NCBI RefSeq assembly: GCF_000482245.1 | Contig: NZ_AWNH01000022.1 | Location: 1-64,000 of the forward strand | Origin: Leptolyngbya sp. Heron Island J | Lineage (GTDB): Bacteria > Cyanobacteriota > Cyanobacteriia > Phormidesmidales > Phormidesmidaceae | DNA length: 64,000 nucleotides | Reading direction: 5' to 3' | In this document: piece after piece, positions 17,170-26,927 of the stretch | Numbering within the stretch: position 1 is the first letter of the stretch | How the letters are laid out: every line of letters begins with the position of its first letter | The notes under the pieces: model-generated | Told to the model about the DNA's origin: nothing | Databases searched by the model: none | What the model saw: only the letters and a program-made list of their open reading frames with translations | Program-made: the position numbers and the translations under genes

Positions 17170-18726
17170 ATGACTCAGTCTTCTCAAGGTAAAGTCCCCT
17201 CGAATAGTACCTTGACGGGCGTTAAGAAAATTCGCACCATGATGGAAGGCTTTGATGACATTAGTCATGGAGGTCTACCGGCTGGCCGTTCCACCCTTGT
17301 AAGTGGCACCTCAGGTACTGGTAAAACCCTGATCGCTGTTCAGTTTCTATACAAAGGCATTACAGATTTTGATGAACCTGGTGTCTTTGTTACCTTTGAA
17401 GAGTCTCCGGCTGACATTATTCAAAATGCCTGCAGTTTTGGTTGGGACCTACAGAAATTAATTGACGACGGCAAGCTATTTATATTGGATGCATCTCCCG
17501 ATCCCGAGGGGCAGGAAATAGTCGGTAATTTTGATCTTTCTGCTCTGATTGAGCGCATTCAGTATGCCATTCGCAAATATAAGGCTCGACGGGTATCAAT
17601 TGACTCGGTGACGGCTGTTTTTCAGCAATATGATGCAGCTGGTGTGGTCCGGCGCGAGATTTTTCGCCTGGTAGCCCGACTGAAGCAAATGGGCGTAACC
17701 ACACTGATGTCAACCGAACGAATAGATGAATACGGTCCCGTCGCTCGCTTTGGGGTAGAAGAATTCGTATCAGATAACGTGGTGATCGTTCGCAATGTGC
17801 TCGAAGGGGAACGTCGTCGCCGCACTATCGAAATTCTGAAGCTGCGGGGCACCACCCATATGAAAGGGGAGTATCCCTTTACGATTACCCAGGACGGCAT
17901 CAATATTTTTCCACTGGGGGCGATGCGCCTTACTCAGCGTTCATCCAATGTCCGTGTGTCTTCTGGGGTAGAAACATTGGATAAAATGTGTGGGGGCGGC
18001 TTCTTCAAGGATTCGATTATTCTGGCAACTGGGGCAACGGGTACGGGTAAAACCCTATTGGTTAGCAAGTTTATCGAAAATGGCTGTCAAGCAAATGAGC
18101 GGGCGATCCTCTTTGCCTATGAGGAATCCAGGGCCCAACTCTCGCGAAACGCTTATTCTTGGGGAATTGATTTTGAGGAACTGGAGCGAGCTGGACTGCT
18201 CAAGATTATTTGTGCTTATCCCGAGTCTGCAGGCCTAGAGGACCATCTCCAAATTATTAAGTCTGAGATTGCCCACTTTAAGCCGTCCCGGATTGCGATT
18301 GACTCTCTTTCGGCATTAGATCGCGGGGTGAGCAATAATTCTTTCCGTCAGTTTGTCATTGGTGTGACTGGCTATGCCAAGCAGGAAGAAATCACAGGTT
18401 TCTTTACCAATACGACTGAACAGTTTATGGGCTCCCATTCAATCACGGACTCCCATATTTCCACAATTACAGACACTATTTTAATGTTGCAATATGTGGA
18501 AATTCGCGGTGAGATGTCACGAGCAATCAACGTCTTTAAGATGCGGGGTTCATGGCATGACAAAGCCATTCGGGAATACACAATTAGCGCCAATGGCCCA
18601 GAAATCAAGGACTCTTTCCGTAATCTTGAGCGGATCATCAGCGGCTCACCGACTCGGGTATCGGTGGATGAGAAAAGTGAACTATCTCGCATTATGAAAG
18701 GTGTACAGCCTAGCGATCCGGAATAA
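17170..18726 (+). CDS. kaiC: Circadian clock ATPase/autokinase KaiC
   Basis: KaiC is the hexameric double-RecA-domain ATPase whose phosphorylation cycle keeps time. CI domain: Walker A GTSGTGKT with catalytic glutamates in FVTFEESP. CII domain: Walker A GATGTGKT with FAYEES. The phosphorylation segment SHSITDSHISTITDT keeps the Thr-x4-Ser-Thr pattern equal to T426, S431 and T432 of Synechococcus elongatus. The C-terminal A-loop/tail region is present (EIKDSFRNLERIISG). 518 aa, standard length. The 197-base gap after kaiB could carry an extra promoter. Confidence 0.98.
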   Translation: MTQSSQGKVPSNSTLTGVKKIRTMMEGFDDISHGGLPAGRSTLVSGTSGTGKTLIAVQFLYKGITDFDEPGVFVTFEESPADIIQNACSFGWDLQKLIDDGKLFILDASPDPEGQEIVGNFDLSALIERIQYAIRKYKARRVSIDSVTAVFQQYDAAGVVRREIFRLVARLKQMGVTTLMSTERIDEYGPVARFGVEEFVSDNVVIVRNVLEGERRRRTIEILKLRGTTHMKGEYPFTITQDGINIFPLGAMRLTQRSSNVRVSSGVETLDKMCGGGFFKDSIILATGATGTGKTLLVSKFIENGCQANERAILFAYEESRAQLSRNAYSWGIDFEELERAGLLKIICAYPESAGLEDHLQIIKSEIAHFKPSRIAIDSLSALDRGVSNNSFRQFVIGVTGYAKQEEITGFFTNTTEQFMGSHSITDSHISTITDTILMLQYVEIRGEMSRAINVFKMRGSWHDKAIREYTISANGPEIKDSFRNLERIISGSPTRVSVDEKSELSRIMKGVQPSDPE

Positions 18727-18756
18727 GAAATCTGGGGACTGGCAACGGCAAGGATA

Positions 18757-19512
18757 CTAGGGTTTCATGCCGGTTATCACCAGTTGCTCGTTCAAAATTT
18801 CGATATTGTCCAGGGTCAGTCCTTGCTGATTCAGCAGATCATTGAGCCGTTGCTCTATTTCATGGGTTGAAAACCCTAGCTGTTCGGCTACATCAGCTAG
18901 GGGAAGAGTAAACTGCCCTATTCTCAGCCCCAGGTCTTGATCTAAGCTAATTTGACCATCCTGCACTTGGGGACGGGCGATGACGCCGATATAAATGTCG
19001 CGGTTGGTTAACATGGGCACGGCTTGCATAAGCTGATCTAAACCTGCTTGCAGTTCATCCGATAATCCGTCCCGAGGCAGTTCTGCCAGGTTTAGTACGG
19101 CTCCTGTTTCGATGCGATCGCCTTTGAGAATAGTCTGTAACGATTGTGCATTAGCCAAAAGTTGAGCCGCCTGGGGTTGACTCAAGAGAGCATCATTGAC
19201 TAGCTGGCTTAACTGAAGTTGGTCCAGAGTCAAGCTAATCTGACCCTTTTCACCAACAATGCTAGACAGCGGCTGGTTAATAGACAGCTCACTGGAGCCA
19301 TGATTTAAAGGGGACGACTGCGCATCAGCCTCTGATGAAGGGCTGTTGCTTGTACTGGCAACAGCTCGCTCAGCCGCTGCTGGTGCAACCACTATTCTGT
19401 CTGTCTGTCTGGCACTAGAGCCATTGGTAACGCTGTGCCAGCCATAGGCAAAACTGCCACCAGCCACGGCTGAGAAAACCATCAGACCGATTAATAATGC
19501 TGCTTTTTTCAT
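18757..19512 (-). CDS. Hypothetical membrane-anchored protein
   Basis: Not recognised as a named family. The ATG at 19512 begins MKKAALLIGLMVFSAVAGGS, an N-terminal membrane anchor or uncleaved signal; an upstream in-frame start (19563) adds 17 residues with no signal character. Residues ~25-85 are Ser/Ala-rich and probably disordered. The C-terminal ~160 residues look like a folded domain with regular alternation (SLTLDQLQLSQLVNDALLSQ, RIGQFTLPLADVAEQLGFS). It converges on kaiC (30-base gap) and is divergent from the cytochrome gene. Confidence 0.75.
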   Translation of the reverse strand: MKKAALLIGLMVFSAVAGGSFAYGWHSVTNGSSARQTDRIVVAPAAAERAVASTSNSPSSEADAQSSPLNHGSSELSINQPLSSIVGEKGQISLTLDQLQLSQLVNDALLSQPQAAQLLANAQSLQTILKGDRIETGAVLNLAELPRDGLSDELQAGLDQLMQAVPMLTNRDIYIGVIARPQVQDGQISLDQDLGLRIGQFTLPLADVAEQLGFSTHEIEQRLNDLLNQQGLTLDNIEILNEQLVITGMKP

Positions 19513-19665
19513 GGTGTGGTGTGCCTGCCTACACTGAAATCTTTCACAGTTTAACGCTTCCATCAGCCCACAAAACTAGGCTGAAGTTCTTTGAAACTCA
19601 TTGTCCGCAAGCCATTACTATGGGAAGCAAATTGCTTAGCCCTTCACCCCTAATTTTTGATTTGA

Positions 19666-20091
19666 ATGCCGGTACCTACATCTAGCCCCGCGTTAGTTTC
19701 TCAACTGCTGCTCACCCTGCCAAAAACACTGCCACCGTTTTGGACTCAACTAAAGCGACTGCTCCTAGGCTATCTAATGTGTTCTTTAATAGTCAGCCTA
19801 TGGATGAGCAGTATCCCTGTTGCTTGGGCAGATACCTCAGTTGAACTATTTGAGGTAAATTGTGCCGGCTGTCATCCGAATGGAGCCAATATTATCCGTC
19901 GCAGCAAAAATTTAAAGCAAAAGGCTCTCAAGCGTTATGGCTATGACTCTGTGGATGAGATCGCAACCCTCATCACTAATGGGAAAGGTCTTATGAGCGC
20001 TTACGGTGATCGACTTAGTGAAGATGAAGTTACTCGTCTGGCAAACTATGTCTTAGAGCAAGCGGCAGTTAACTGGAAACCAACAAAGTAA
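19666..20091 (+). CDS. Soluble c-type cytochrome, cytochrome c6-like
   Basis: A small monohaem cytochrome of the thylakoid lumen or periplasm. Signal region: hydrophobic GYLMCSLIVSLWMSSIPVAWA with a probable cut at AWA-D (~55). Haem c attaches at CAGCH in FEVNCAGCHPNGANII. The distal ligand is probably Met in ITNGKGLMSAYGDRLS. The mature protein would be ~87 residues, c6-sized. HPNGANIIRRSKNL differs from photosynthetic PetJ (normally A-x-CHAGG), so this is more like the low-abundance c6B/c6C-type paralogues than the plastocyanin-replacing PetJ. Start could be further downstream (first Met of MCSLIVS). Confidence 0.85.
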   Translation: MPVPTSSPALVSQLLLTLPKTLPPFWTQLKRLLLGYLMCSLIVSLWMSSIPVAWADTSVELFEVNCAGCHPNGANIIRRSKNLKQKALKRYGYDSVDEIATLITNGKGLMSAYGDRLSEDEVTRLANYVLEQAAVNWKPTK

Positions 20092-20124
20092 TCTAAATAT
20101 TGACAGGCTATTTCCCACCTCGCC

Positions 20125-21045
20125 GTGCAGCTTAAACAAGTCATCATTGTCCATAAAGCAGGCAATCCCCAAAGCAAAAGTTGGGCCGAAAAGTGCGCTC
20201 AGCAGGTAGAAAAACGCGGTGCCCATATATTGCTCGGCCCCAGCGGACCCAAAGATAACCCTTACCCAGTATTTCTGGCGTCAGCCCAGCAACCCATTGA
20301 CCTAGCTATAGTGCTTGGCGGTGACGGTACAGCCCTCGCTGCCGCCCGCCATTTAGCCCCAGAAAAAATTCCGATTTTGGCGGTGAACGTGGGGGGACAT
20401 CTAGGCTTCCTCACCGAATCATCGGATGAAATTGATGATTTTGAGGTAATTCTCGACCGTCTGTTGGCAGATCGCTATGCCGTTCAGCAGCGGATGATGC
20501 TAGGCGCTTGTATTCACGAAGGCAATCGTAGTAATCGTGAACCGCTTAGTGAGATTTACTGGGCGCTGAATGAAATGTGTGTCAAGCCCGCCTCGCCTGA
20601 CCGTATGATCACCTCGATTTTAGAAATGGAAATTGATGGAGAAGTGGTCGATCAGTACCAGGGTGACGGCCTTTTAGTTAGCACACCCACTGGAACCACA
20701 GGCTACACGGTGGCTGCCAATGGTCCCATTGTGCATCCCGGTATGGATGCCATTGTGGTCACACCGATCTGTCCCCTAAGTTTATCCAGTCGACCGGTGG
20801 TAATTCCTTCTGGCAGTGTGGTGAGTATTTGGCCTCTAGCTGACCCGGCGATGACCACAAAACTGTGGATGGATGGCGTTATGGCTACTTCTATATGGCC
20901 AGGGCAACGGGTCGATATTTGGATGGCGGAACATATGGCCAAGTTTGTGCTGCTGCGTCAGAATCAGTCTTATTATCAGACGCTGCGGAATAAACTCCTG
21001 TGGGCAGGGGCTCGGATCAACTACACCAATAACCATCGCAACTAA
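20125..21045 (+). CDS. nadK: NAD kinase
   Basis: Phosphorylates NAD to NADP with ATP. Family motifs: catalytic GGDGT in LAIVLGGDGTALAAAR, NVGGHLGFLTE, ALNEMCVKP, and the substrate-binding YQGDGLLVSTPTGTTGYTVAANGPIVHPG. 306 residues, normal. Start GTG 20125, 33 bases after the cytochrome stop on the same strand. Cyanobacteria often have two NAD kinases; this copy keeps all key motifs. Confidence 0.95.
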   Translation: MQLKQVIIVHKAGNPQSKSWAEKCAQQVEKRGAHILLGPSGPKDNPYPVFLASAQQPIDLAIVLGGDGTALAAARHLAPEKIPILAVNVGGHLGFLTESSDEIDDFEVILDRLLADRYAVQQRMMLGACIHEGNRSNREPLSEIYWALNEMCVKPASPDRMITSILEMEIDGEVVDQYQGDGLLVSTPTGTTGYTVAANGPIVHPGMDAIVVTPICPLSLSSRPVVIPSGSVVSIWPLADPAMTTKLWMDGVMATSIWPGQRVDIWMAEHMAKFVLLRQNQSYYQTLRNKLLWAGARINYTNNHRN

Positions 21046-21059
21046 GAAGCTGCCAATCT

Positions 21060-21551
21060 TTAAATTCGCTGCGTATTACCCTGGCCTTTAATCCAACCCT
21101 CTACACCGCTACCCGTACGTACCTTAAACCAACGACCCGACTCTTCTAAAACCTCTACGGTTTCGTTGTAGTCTATGCCGTCGATGGTTTCATAGTCTGC
21201 TCCTGCACCCGCTCGTACCAGCAATCCAGTGCCATAGGTAACGACCGCCTTGTATAGCACTTTGACCTCAACCGGTGACGGTTCAGGTGCGCTGACTTGA
21301 ACTGCAGCAGGTTGCTCGGGGGCAGCTTCTTGGGATGCTGCTGCGTCCGGACTAGCATCACTAGCTTGTTGAGCGGCAGGTAGGTCATTTTCATAGACCG
21401 GACGCTCTGGCAAGCTTGACAGCTGAGTCAAAAAATATCGGGCCGTTGCTACCCCAGCTAGAGATATCACAAATAATGCGATCGCAACCCCACAGATAAA
21501 CTTGGAGAAACCGACTAACAAATTTTGCAGGGTAAACTGCTTGGATACCAT
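21060..21551 (-). CDS. Membrane-anchored SH3-domain protein
   Basis: 163 residues. An N-terminal span at ~15-38 (FICGVAIALFVISLAGVATARYFL), an Ala/Pro/Glu-rich linker (~45-95), then a bacterial SH3 domain from ~98 (LLVRAGAGADYETIDGIDYN, VLEESGRWFKVRTGSGVEGW). Such domains often bind peptidoglycan stems or proteins in the periplasm. Converges with nadK (14-base gap) and lies 107 bases downstream of ycf46 on the same strand. Confidence 0.8.
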   Translation of the reverse strand: MVSKQFTLQNLLVGFSKFICGVAIALFVISLAGVATARYFLTQLSSLPERPVYENDLPAAQQASDASPDAAASQEAAPEQPAAVQVSAPEPSPVEVKVLYKAVVTYGTGLLVRAGAGADYETIDGIDYNETVEVLEESGRWFKVRTGSGVEGWIKGQGNTQRI

Positions 21552-21658
21552 AGCTGCTGTAGAAAATCAGGGATACTCACAGAGTGTCCTACGGTTATAC
21601 CGTATTTTTCGATAACTAACTAATGCTTGCCTAGAGTATAAATGCTGATTCTAGAGCG

Positions 21659-23173
21659 CTAACCTTCTAAATCTTTCATGCGATCGCTTAACATCGACTG
21701 CCGTGACGCCAGCCGCGCCTTACCCGATGCCGCCCAAGCCTGAAGCGCATCCACCTGATCCTTAGCCGTACGGGCTAGGGGCACTAGCTGACTAGCCGCC
21801 TCTAAAATGTCATCGACAGTGAAATCACGATTTTGACTAAAGCCAATGTGCATCGCCTCAATAATCGCCTGCTCAATTTCAGCCCCAGAGAAATCAGGCG
21901 TTTCATAGGCCAAACGACTGGTGTCATAGCTTTTGACATTATGGGGACGCAGCCGACTCAGATGCACATTGAAGATCGCATCCCGCTCAGCCTGACTGGG
22001 CAATCCCACAAAGAAAATTTCATCAAATCGTCCACGTCGCAGCAACTCTGGAGGTAGCGCCGCAATATTATTGGCCGTTGCTACCACAAATACAGGCGAT
22101 GTCTTCTCCGATAGCCAGGTAATAAAGGTGCCAAACACACGGCTTGTAGTGCCAGAATCACCCCGGCCTTCAAACCCAGCAAACGCTTTATCAATCTCAT
22201 CAATCCAAAGCACACAGGGAGCTAACGCCTCGGCCAGCTGAATCATCTGCCGCGTCCGCGACTCCGACTCACCCACCAAACCAGCAAATAACCGCCCAAC
22301 ATCTAACCGCAATAACGGCAGATGCCAGTGATGTGCGATCGCTTTAGCGGTCAAAGACTTACCTGTCCCCTGAATCCCCACTAGCATTAACCCGCGCGGA
22401 TGAGGCAACCCATACTGACGAGCCCGCTCAGAAAATGAGCCGCCACGCTTAATCAGCCAGTCCTTCAAATTATCCAAACCACCAATATCAGAGATTTTTT
22501 CTGTGGCAGGGTAGAAATCTAGAATTTGAGTCTGACGAATAGTTTGACGCTTCTCTTCTAAAATCAGGTCAATATCATCAGGACTAAACGCTCCATTAGC
22601 CGCAATTCCCCGTGCTAGTACTCGCCGAATACGCTCCATGGAAAGGCCCTGACAAGAACGCACCAATGCATCCATTGCTTTAGGCTCTGGTAAATTGCCC
22701 ATGGCTCCCAGCAAAGTTTCGATTTCGCGCTGAATATCCTCAACAGTCGGCAACGGAAATTCAAGCACCGTGAGCAACTCACTGAGTTCATCAGGAATTG
22801 CCAACTGCGCCGATAAAATAATCACATTCTTGGGTTGAGATTTGAGTAATCTGGCAAGATTACGAAGCTTGCGCGAAATAGCAATATCGTCTAAAAAACG
22901 ATGAAAATCGCGCAGAACTAAAACCGCCGAAGCCGCAGGAGATAACTTCTCAACAAACTCTAGAGCCTGCAATGGATTTCGACGTCCAGCACCAACATCA
23001 TTGGGATTACCGCGATAGCCATCGACAAAATCCCAGACATAAACAGCCCGATTACCAGTGTTAGCGGCAACCTTGGCAATCGATTCCTCCGCCCGTTCTT
23101 CTTCGCGGGTAGGAATATAAATCAACGGGTAGCGTGCCCGAATAAGCAGCCCCAACTCCTCGTAAAATGCCAT
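21659..23173 (-). CDS. ycf46: AAA+ ATPase Ycf46
   Basis: Cyanobacterial/plastid AAA+ protein. N-terminal non-ATPase domain (1-~200: [25 protein letters not shown]) then AAA module: Walker A GIQGTGKS, Walker [12 protein letters not shown], sensor 1 VFVVATANN, arginine finger region [16 protein letters not shown]. 504 residues, as usual for Ycf46. Role is poorly defined; proposed links are to photosynthesis regulation and inorganic carbon use. It is last in the rpmH-rnpA-PH-yidC-khpB-DUF177-ycf46 run, 15 bases after DUF177. Confidence 0.93.
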   Translation of the reverse strand: MAFYEELGLLIRARYPLIYIPTREEERAEESIAKVAANTGNRAVYVWDFVDGYRGNPNDVGAGRRNPLQALEFVEKLSPAASAVLVLRDFHRFLDDIAISRKLRNLARLLKSQPKNVIILSAQLAIPDELSELLTVLEFPLPTVEDIQREIETLLGAMGNLPEPKAMDALVRSCQGLSMERIRRVLARGIAANGAFSPDDIDLILEEKRQTIRQTQILDFYPATEKISDIGGLDNLKDWLIKRGGSFSERARQYGLPHPRGLMLVGIQGTGKSLTAKAIAHHWHLPLLRLDVGRLFAGLVGESESRTRQMIQLAEALAPCVLWIDEIDKAFAGFEGRGDSGTTSRVFGTFITWLSEKTSPVFVVATANNIAALPPELLRRGRFDEIFFVGLPSQAERDAIFNVHLSRLRPHNVKSYDTSRLAYETPDFSGAEIEQAIIEAMHIGFSQNRDFTVDDILEAASQLVPLARTAKDQVDALQAWAASGKARLASRQSMLSDRMKDLEG

Positions 23174-23188
23174 AGGAAACTAACTGGA

Positions 23189-23692
23189 CTAATCGGAAAG
23201 TTGTTGCTTCAAAGCAGAGAGAGCCGCCCAGCGTTGATCGGTCTCTGTCGAAGTCTCATCAGAGGTTAGTGGATTCGCAATTCCCTCACAAGTCTGATCA
23301 CATAGCTGGCGCTGAGGTATTGCTAGACAGAACTGTTCATAGAGCCACTTAGCTGGTTCAAAATGACCTTGGGGTGGCAAGGTCTCCACAAGGTCATCAA
23401 AGCTAACTTCGACTTCTTCAGCGTACTCCTCAGGTTGAGGATCCTGCAGCCAGATAAATTCGGAAGTATCGACCTGAACACGAGCATTATAGTTCTGCAA
23501 GCATCGATGGCAGTTCAGAGTAATGATGGCCTCAGCCTGCGCTGAGACTTCTAGAAAATTGCCACGGTGCTGAACCTGAATACGCCCCTTTACTGGCGTC
23601 AGAGTCTCTAGACCACTTAGATAATCATGAACCTCAATGGTCCGAGTCTTACTCGGATCTTTAGTCAAATGAGGAATATATATCCGTTGCAT
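23189..23692 (-). CDS. DUF177 (YceD/Ycf-type) 23S rRNA accumulation protein
   Basis: YceD-family protein. In E. coli and plants homologues are needed for 23S rRNA accumulation. The family start MQRIYIPHLTKDPSKT fits ATG 23692; in-frame starts at 23722 and 23704 add only a few unconserved residues. The Cys motif LNCHRCLQNY and a second Cys group (QLCDQTCEGI) match the metal-binding pattern. In many bacteria the gene precedes rpmF, but here it sits between khpB and ycf46, the usual cyanobacterial order. Confidence 0.85.
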   Translation of the reverse strand: MQRIYIPHLTKDPSKTRTIEVHDYLSGLETLTPVKGRIQVQHRGNFLEVSAQAEAIITLNCHRCLQNYNARVQVDTSEFIWLQDPQPEEYAEEVEVSFDDLVETLPPQGHFEPAKWLYEQFCLAIPQRQLCDQTCEGIANPLTSDETSTETDQRWAALSALKQQLSD

Positions 23693-23790
23693 GGGCCGCT
23701 GCATATTGCTGAGAAGGGCCAAAAACTAACTTTGTAGATTGCTGACATCGTGAAAACCAATCGCTTGTAGGTTTTCATCAAATACGACTA

Positions 23791-24312
23791 TCACTCGTCT
23801 TCACCATTGGCCGGTTCTAAACCCCCTAGTGCACGTACCACCAAACGACGATCAGGTTCGCGACCCCGGCTAAAAGTTTCTAAACCACCATAGGCCTTGA
23901 GAAACGTATGTACCTGACGTCGCTCTGCGGACGATAAATCAGTTACCTCATGCTCTTCACCGGTGGCCAGCGCCTGTTCAGCCGCCTTTTCGGCAATGGC
24001 TTTGAGTTCGTCTCGGCGCTGTTGCCTATAGCCTTGTAACTCAATCGTATAGGACTGCTGCGCATCAGGCTCCTGACCAATATTTAAGACTGTATTCGCT
24101 AAGTATTGGATGGCATCTAAGACGCGACCACGATCACCTAACAAACCATCAACCTGAGCCTGGGTCAAAGAGTCATCCTCAATGGTCAGCCAAAAGCTAC
24201 TATCGCCTAGTTCATCATCTACATGTTGACCAGTTACACTCGCCTCAAGCCCCTGATGCTCTAATAATTGCGATAGCCACTGAATACCACTTTGATCTTG
24301 TTGCTCGCCCAT
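23791..24312 (-). CDS. khpB: RNA-binding protein KhpB/Jag (KH-R3H)
   Basis: 173 residues with a KH-like domain (~40-90, LLGDRGRVLDAIQYLANTVLN, where the usual GxxGxxL KH loop appears as GDRGRVLDA) and an R3H domain (~115-165, LSSAERRQVHTFLKAYGGLETFSRGREPDRRL). Lacks the N-terminal Jag-N domain. Sits directly downstream of yidC, as SpoIIIJ/Jag pairs do widely, and likely binds mRNAs together with KhpA. Confidence 0.88.
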   Translation of the reverse strand: MGEQQDQSGIQWLSQLLEHQGLEASVTGQHVDDELGDSSFWLTIEDDSLTQAQVDGLLGDRGRVLDAIQYLANTVLNIGQEPDAQQSYTIELQGYRQQRRDELKAIAEKAAEQALATGEEHEVTDLSSAERRQVHTFLKAYGGLETFSRGREPDRRLVVRALGGLEPANGEDE

Positions 24313-24367
24313 AAGTTACTCACACCTGTTCTAGAGCTTTTTATGCCATTCACAAGTGTACCGTCCT

Positions 24368-25657
24368 CTATCGGTTAGAGACCTTTTTTTTAGAGCCGCC
24401 GCCAGATTTCTTATTACCCTTTGAACGGTTAGAACGGTTAGAGCTAGACTTATTGGCCTTAGTAGAACCCTTGGTTGTAGACTTAGCCTGATCACTACGT
24501 TTGCCTTTATCAGCAGCAGTAGTTTTTCTAGAACCGGGTTCAAATGCCAATGCACCTCGGTCAGCACTGACCGTCGCCTTCGTTTCCTGCGCATCAACCA
24601 ATGCTTGAATGTTTTCAGGCAAGGGTTCTTTAGACAAGATAAACGACTGAGCTGTCTGGAAAACGTTGGCCAAAACCATGTAGAGCAAGACGCCAGCAGG
24701 CAAGGGGAAGAACAAAAACATGCCTGAGAACAATACCGGAGTCAGCTTAGTAATGGTCTCTTGCTGAGGATTGTCGCTGGAAGATTGTCCCGATAGAAGC
24801 TGGTTGACGTAGAGACTGATACCAAAGAACAAAATCATGCCAAGGATATCCCAGTGAATTTCACCGTTATCTCCAAGGGCACCGACACGACCCAGCTCTT
24901 CAATGAATAAAAATCCTTTATTGGCAGCTAATCCTTTAACCTTTGCCTGAACGGTGACATCGCCAGGAGCTACAGCTGTGATTTGACCTTTTTCATCAAT
25001 CTTGATCAAGTCTTGCCCCTTAGTCACCTCCCACATAGGTGAAAAGACGGATGGGTCCTCAGCATATTTATCAGCAAGCTGCTGCACCGATTGACCATCG
25101 GGAGTTTGCAAGCGAACGACAGCTGTATCGCCAACACCAATGCGATTACCGCCAGGCAAAACTGCAGAAACAGGAAAATGCTCGCCGTCAGCCAGATACA
25201 AATTGGACTGCTTGGCGGCAAATGCTTGAGGCTGGACTTGCTCAATCTCAGCCTGGGGCAAAATTTGCAAATTTACAGGATAGGTAATGTCTGCAAACGG
25301 TGATCCACGCAACGTGGCAAACAACGCAAAGAGGATAGGCATCTGCAGGACTACCGGGAAGCAGCCTGCCAAAGGATTACCAAACTCCTTGTAAACACTG
25401 CCCATCTCCTCTTGCAGCTTTGCAGGATCATCCTTATATCGTTCTTGGATTTCCTTCACCTTCTTCTGCATCAGAGGCTGGGTAATCTTCATACGACGCA
25501 TGTTGCGAATTGACCCAGCATTAAGCGGGTAAAGCGCAAAGCGAATTAGAAGAGTTAAAGCCACAATGGCTAAACCATAGCTAGGCACAATCCCATAGAA
25601 AAAATCTAGGATTGGCAGCATTATGTTGTTCGTCAGAAATCCAATACCGAAATCCAT
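24368..25657 (-). CDS. yidC: Membrane protein insertase YidC/Oxa1/Alb3
   Basis: Inserts thylakoid and plasma-membrane proteins, alone or with SecYEG. Five spans expected: first at ~20-40 ([24 protein letters not shown]), conserved amphipathic [13 protein letters not shown] loop, [16 protein letters not shown] (span 2), later spans after ~275 ([31 protein letters not shown]). Between spans 2 and 3 there is a ~100-residue periplasmic/lumenal insert including an Ig-like (Big2-type) stretch, [21 protein letters not shown]. The C-terminus is a strongly basic tail ([20 protein letters not shown]), likely ribosome-contacting. 429 aa, cyanobacterial type without the large N-terminal domain of E. coli YidC. 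Confidence 0.95.
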   Translation of the reverse strand: MDFGIGFLTNNIMLPILDFFYGIVPSYGLAIVALTLLIRFALYPLNAGSIRNMRRMKITQPLMQKKVKEIQERYKDDPAKLQEEMGSVYKEFGNPLAGCFPVVLQMPILFALFATLRGSPFADITYPVNLQILPQAEIEQVQPQAFAAKQSNLYLADGEHFPVSAVLPGGNRIGVGDTAVVRLQTPDGQSVQQLADKYAEDPSVFSPMWEVTKGQDLIKIDEKGQITAVAPGDVTVQAKVKGLAANKGFLFIEELGRVGALGDNGEIHWDILGMILFFGISLYVNQLLSGQSSSDNPQQETITKLTPVLFSGMFLFFPLPAGVLLYMVLANVFQTAQSFILSKEPLPENIQALVDAQETKATVSADRGALAFEPGSRKTTAADKGKRSDQAKSTTKGSTKANKSSSNRSNRSKGNKKSGGGSKKKVSNR

Positions 25658-25905
25658 GCGCGCTTACCGAGCAAATTGCATACCGAACTCTAATGTATCT
25701 GAATATTGCAGGTCTTAGGGTTATTCACTGCAAAAAAGGAGTAGTTATTTCACCTAGGTAAAGAAGCTTAGGATCGGTCTTCCACCGCTAAACAGACGGT
25801 TATTGCCAATTTAGCCCCGAGCAGAAAGTTATGGTTCTTTAGTCTTGTTTTATTGGCCGACCAGAGTAAAAACAGTGCCTAACCCATAACTTTCAAAATC
25901 GATAT

Positions 25906-26295
25906 CTAGGCAGTTAGACCACTCGCTTCTCTAGCTTTAGAGGAGATGTGCTCGGTAATTTTGTCGTAGAGTTCGCGAAAACGAGGCAGAGAGCGTAACT
26001 CTAAACGACTACCGTCTTTGAGCTGCACAGCCATATCTCCCCACAGCCCAAAACCACGAGGTATAACAGCGACTCGTGTGACTTCCGAATAGATTAGATC
26101 GGTACGATTACGCCCCAGCCAGCCACCTGTGACGGAAATACGACGGCTGGTAATGCGATAGCGAACCCATAAGGCCCGAATGATCGACCCAACGGTCAGA
26201 GGAATGAACACTACTGTAATTGCCAATACGCAGTGAAAAATTAAATCGCCAATATGAGGTCCACCCTCGTAGTAAACCTCCTCCTTAATTGCCAT
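25906..26295 (-). CDS. Bacterial PH-domain membrane protein (YdbT/DUF304-like)
   Basis: 129 residues: two spans at ~17-45 (DLIFHCVLAITVVFIPLTVGSIIRALW), then a bacterial PH domain with the typical YRITSRRISVTGGWLGRNRTDL and YSEVTRVAVIPRGFGLWGD. Function unknown; always found between rnpA and yidC in cyanobacteria, so perhaps linked to membrane protein insertion. Its ATG overlaps the rnpA stop by 11 bases (26285-26295), implying coupled translation. Confidence 0.88.
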   Translation of the reverse strand: MAIKEEVYYEGGPHIGDLIFHCVLAITVVFIPLTVGSIIRALWVRYRITSRRISVTGGWLGRNRTDLIYSEVTRVAVIPRGFGLWGDMAVQLKDGSRLELRSLPRFRELYDKITEHISSKAREASGLTA

Positions 26296-26665
26296 GCAGC
26301 ACCTCCAGCTCTATCAATAACTTTTCTAATTCTCGCAAAAATTCGTTATATTCGCAGGCTGTTGCTGTCGTTCGGACATTAATAACAATCCACCAGTCTC
26401 CAGAAACCCTGGGTAGCAACCGTCCAAGAGCTGCATGAATTTGGCGTTTAATGCGGTTGCGCACGACAGCTCGCTTATGCACTTTACGGCTAATGGAAAC
26501 GCCAAAACGTAAACCCGACGAAGGTCCACTAGATAGACTTTCGTCGGGTGACGGATTTTTTAGGGCTTTAATGGCTAGATAACGCTTGGCGGCACGTTTT
26601 CCATGACGATAAACCTTGGAGAACGAACGCGGGGAGCGTAGTCGGTACTGCCTTGGTAATGCCAC
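26285..26665 (-). CDS. rnpA: Ribonuclease P protein component
   Basis: Protein subunit of RNase P that matures tRNA 5' ends. MALPRQYRLRSPRSFSKVYRHGKR at the start, and the RNR signature VHKRAVVRNRIKRQIHAALG. 126 aa, standard. Lies 26 bases downstream of rpmH in the near-universal rpmH-rnpA order. Confidence 0.95.
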   Translation of the reverse strand: MALPRQYRLRSPRSFSKVYRHGKRAAKRYLAIKALKNPSPDESLSSGPSSGLRFGVSISRKVHKRAVVRNRIKRQIHAALGRLLPRVSGDWWIVINVRTTATACEYNEFLRELEKLLIELEVLHGN

Positions 26666-26691
26666 AGATGCGATCGCAGCTCAGCTAGACT

Positions 26692-26829
26692 CTAAACAGC
26701 TAGACGAGCACGACCTCTTTTACGACGGGCTTGAATAACACGCCGGCCATTTGTTGTACGCATGCGCGTACGAAAACCAGAAACGCGCTTACGCTTGCGA
26801 GAGGTACCGCCGAGGGTGCGCTTAGTCAT
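26692..26829 (-). CDS. rpmH: 50S ribosomal protein L34
   Basis: 45 residues, Arg/Lys-rich: [36 protein letters not shown] and a final KRGRARLAV. This is full-length L34. The ATG at 26829 follows GGAGCAATCTCC-type purine sequence. First gene of the rpmH-rnpA-PH-yidC run; its promoter must lie within 26830-26927. Confidence 0.96.
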   Translation of the reverse strand: MTKRTLGGTSRKRKRVSGFRTRMRTTNGRRVIQARRKRGRARLAV

Positions 26830-26927
26830 GGAGATTGCTCCTAGGTCTGCTCAAACAAAATACTACTTGCGCCCATTCAGCGCGGCTTTCGATAGTAACA
26901 CGTTAGAGCTAGGGCTGAAAAGTTAAT

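Noticed and set aside
25825-25893. AAAGTTATGG / CCATAACTTT inverted repeat between yidC and the PH gene
   Set aside because: The loop is about 49 bases and the arms only 10, so it may be chance; no U-run or matching motif supports a terminator or riboswitch.
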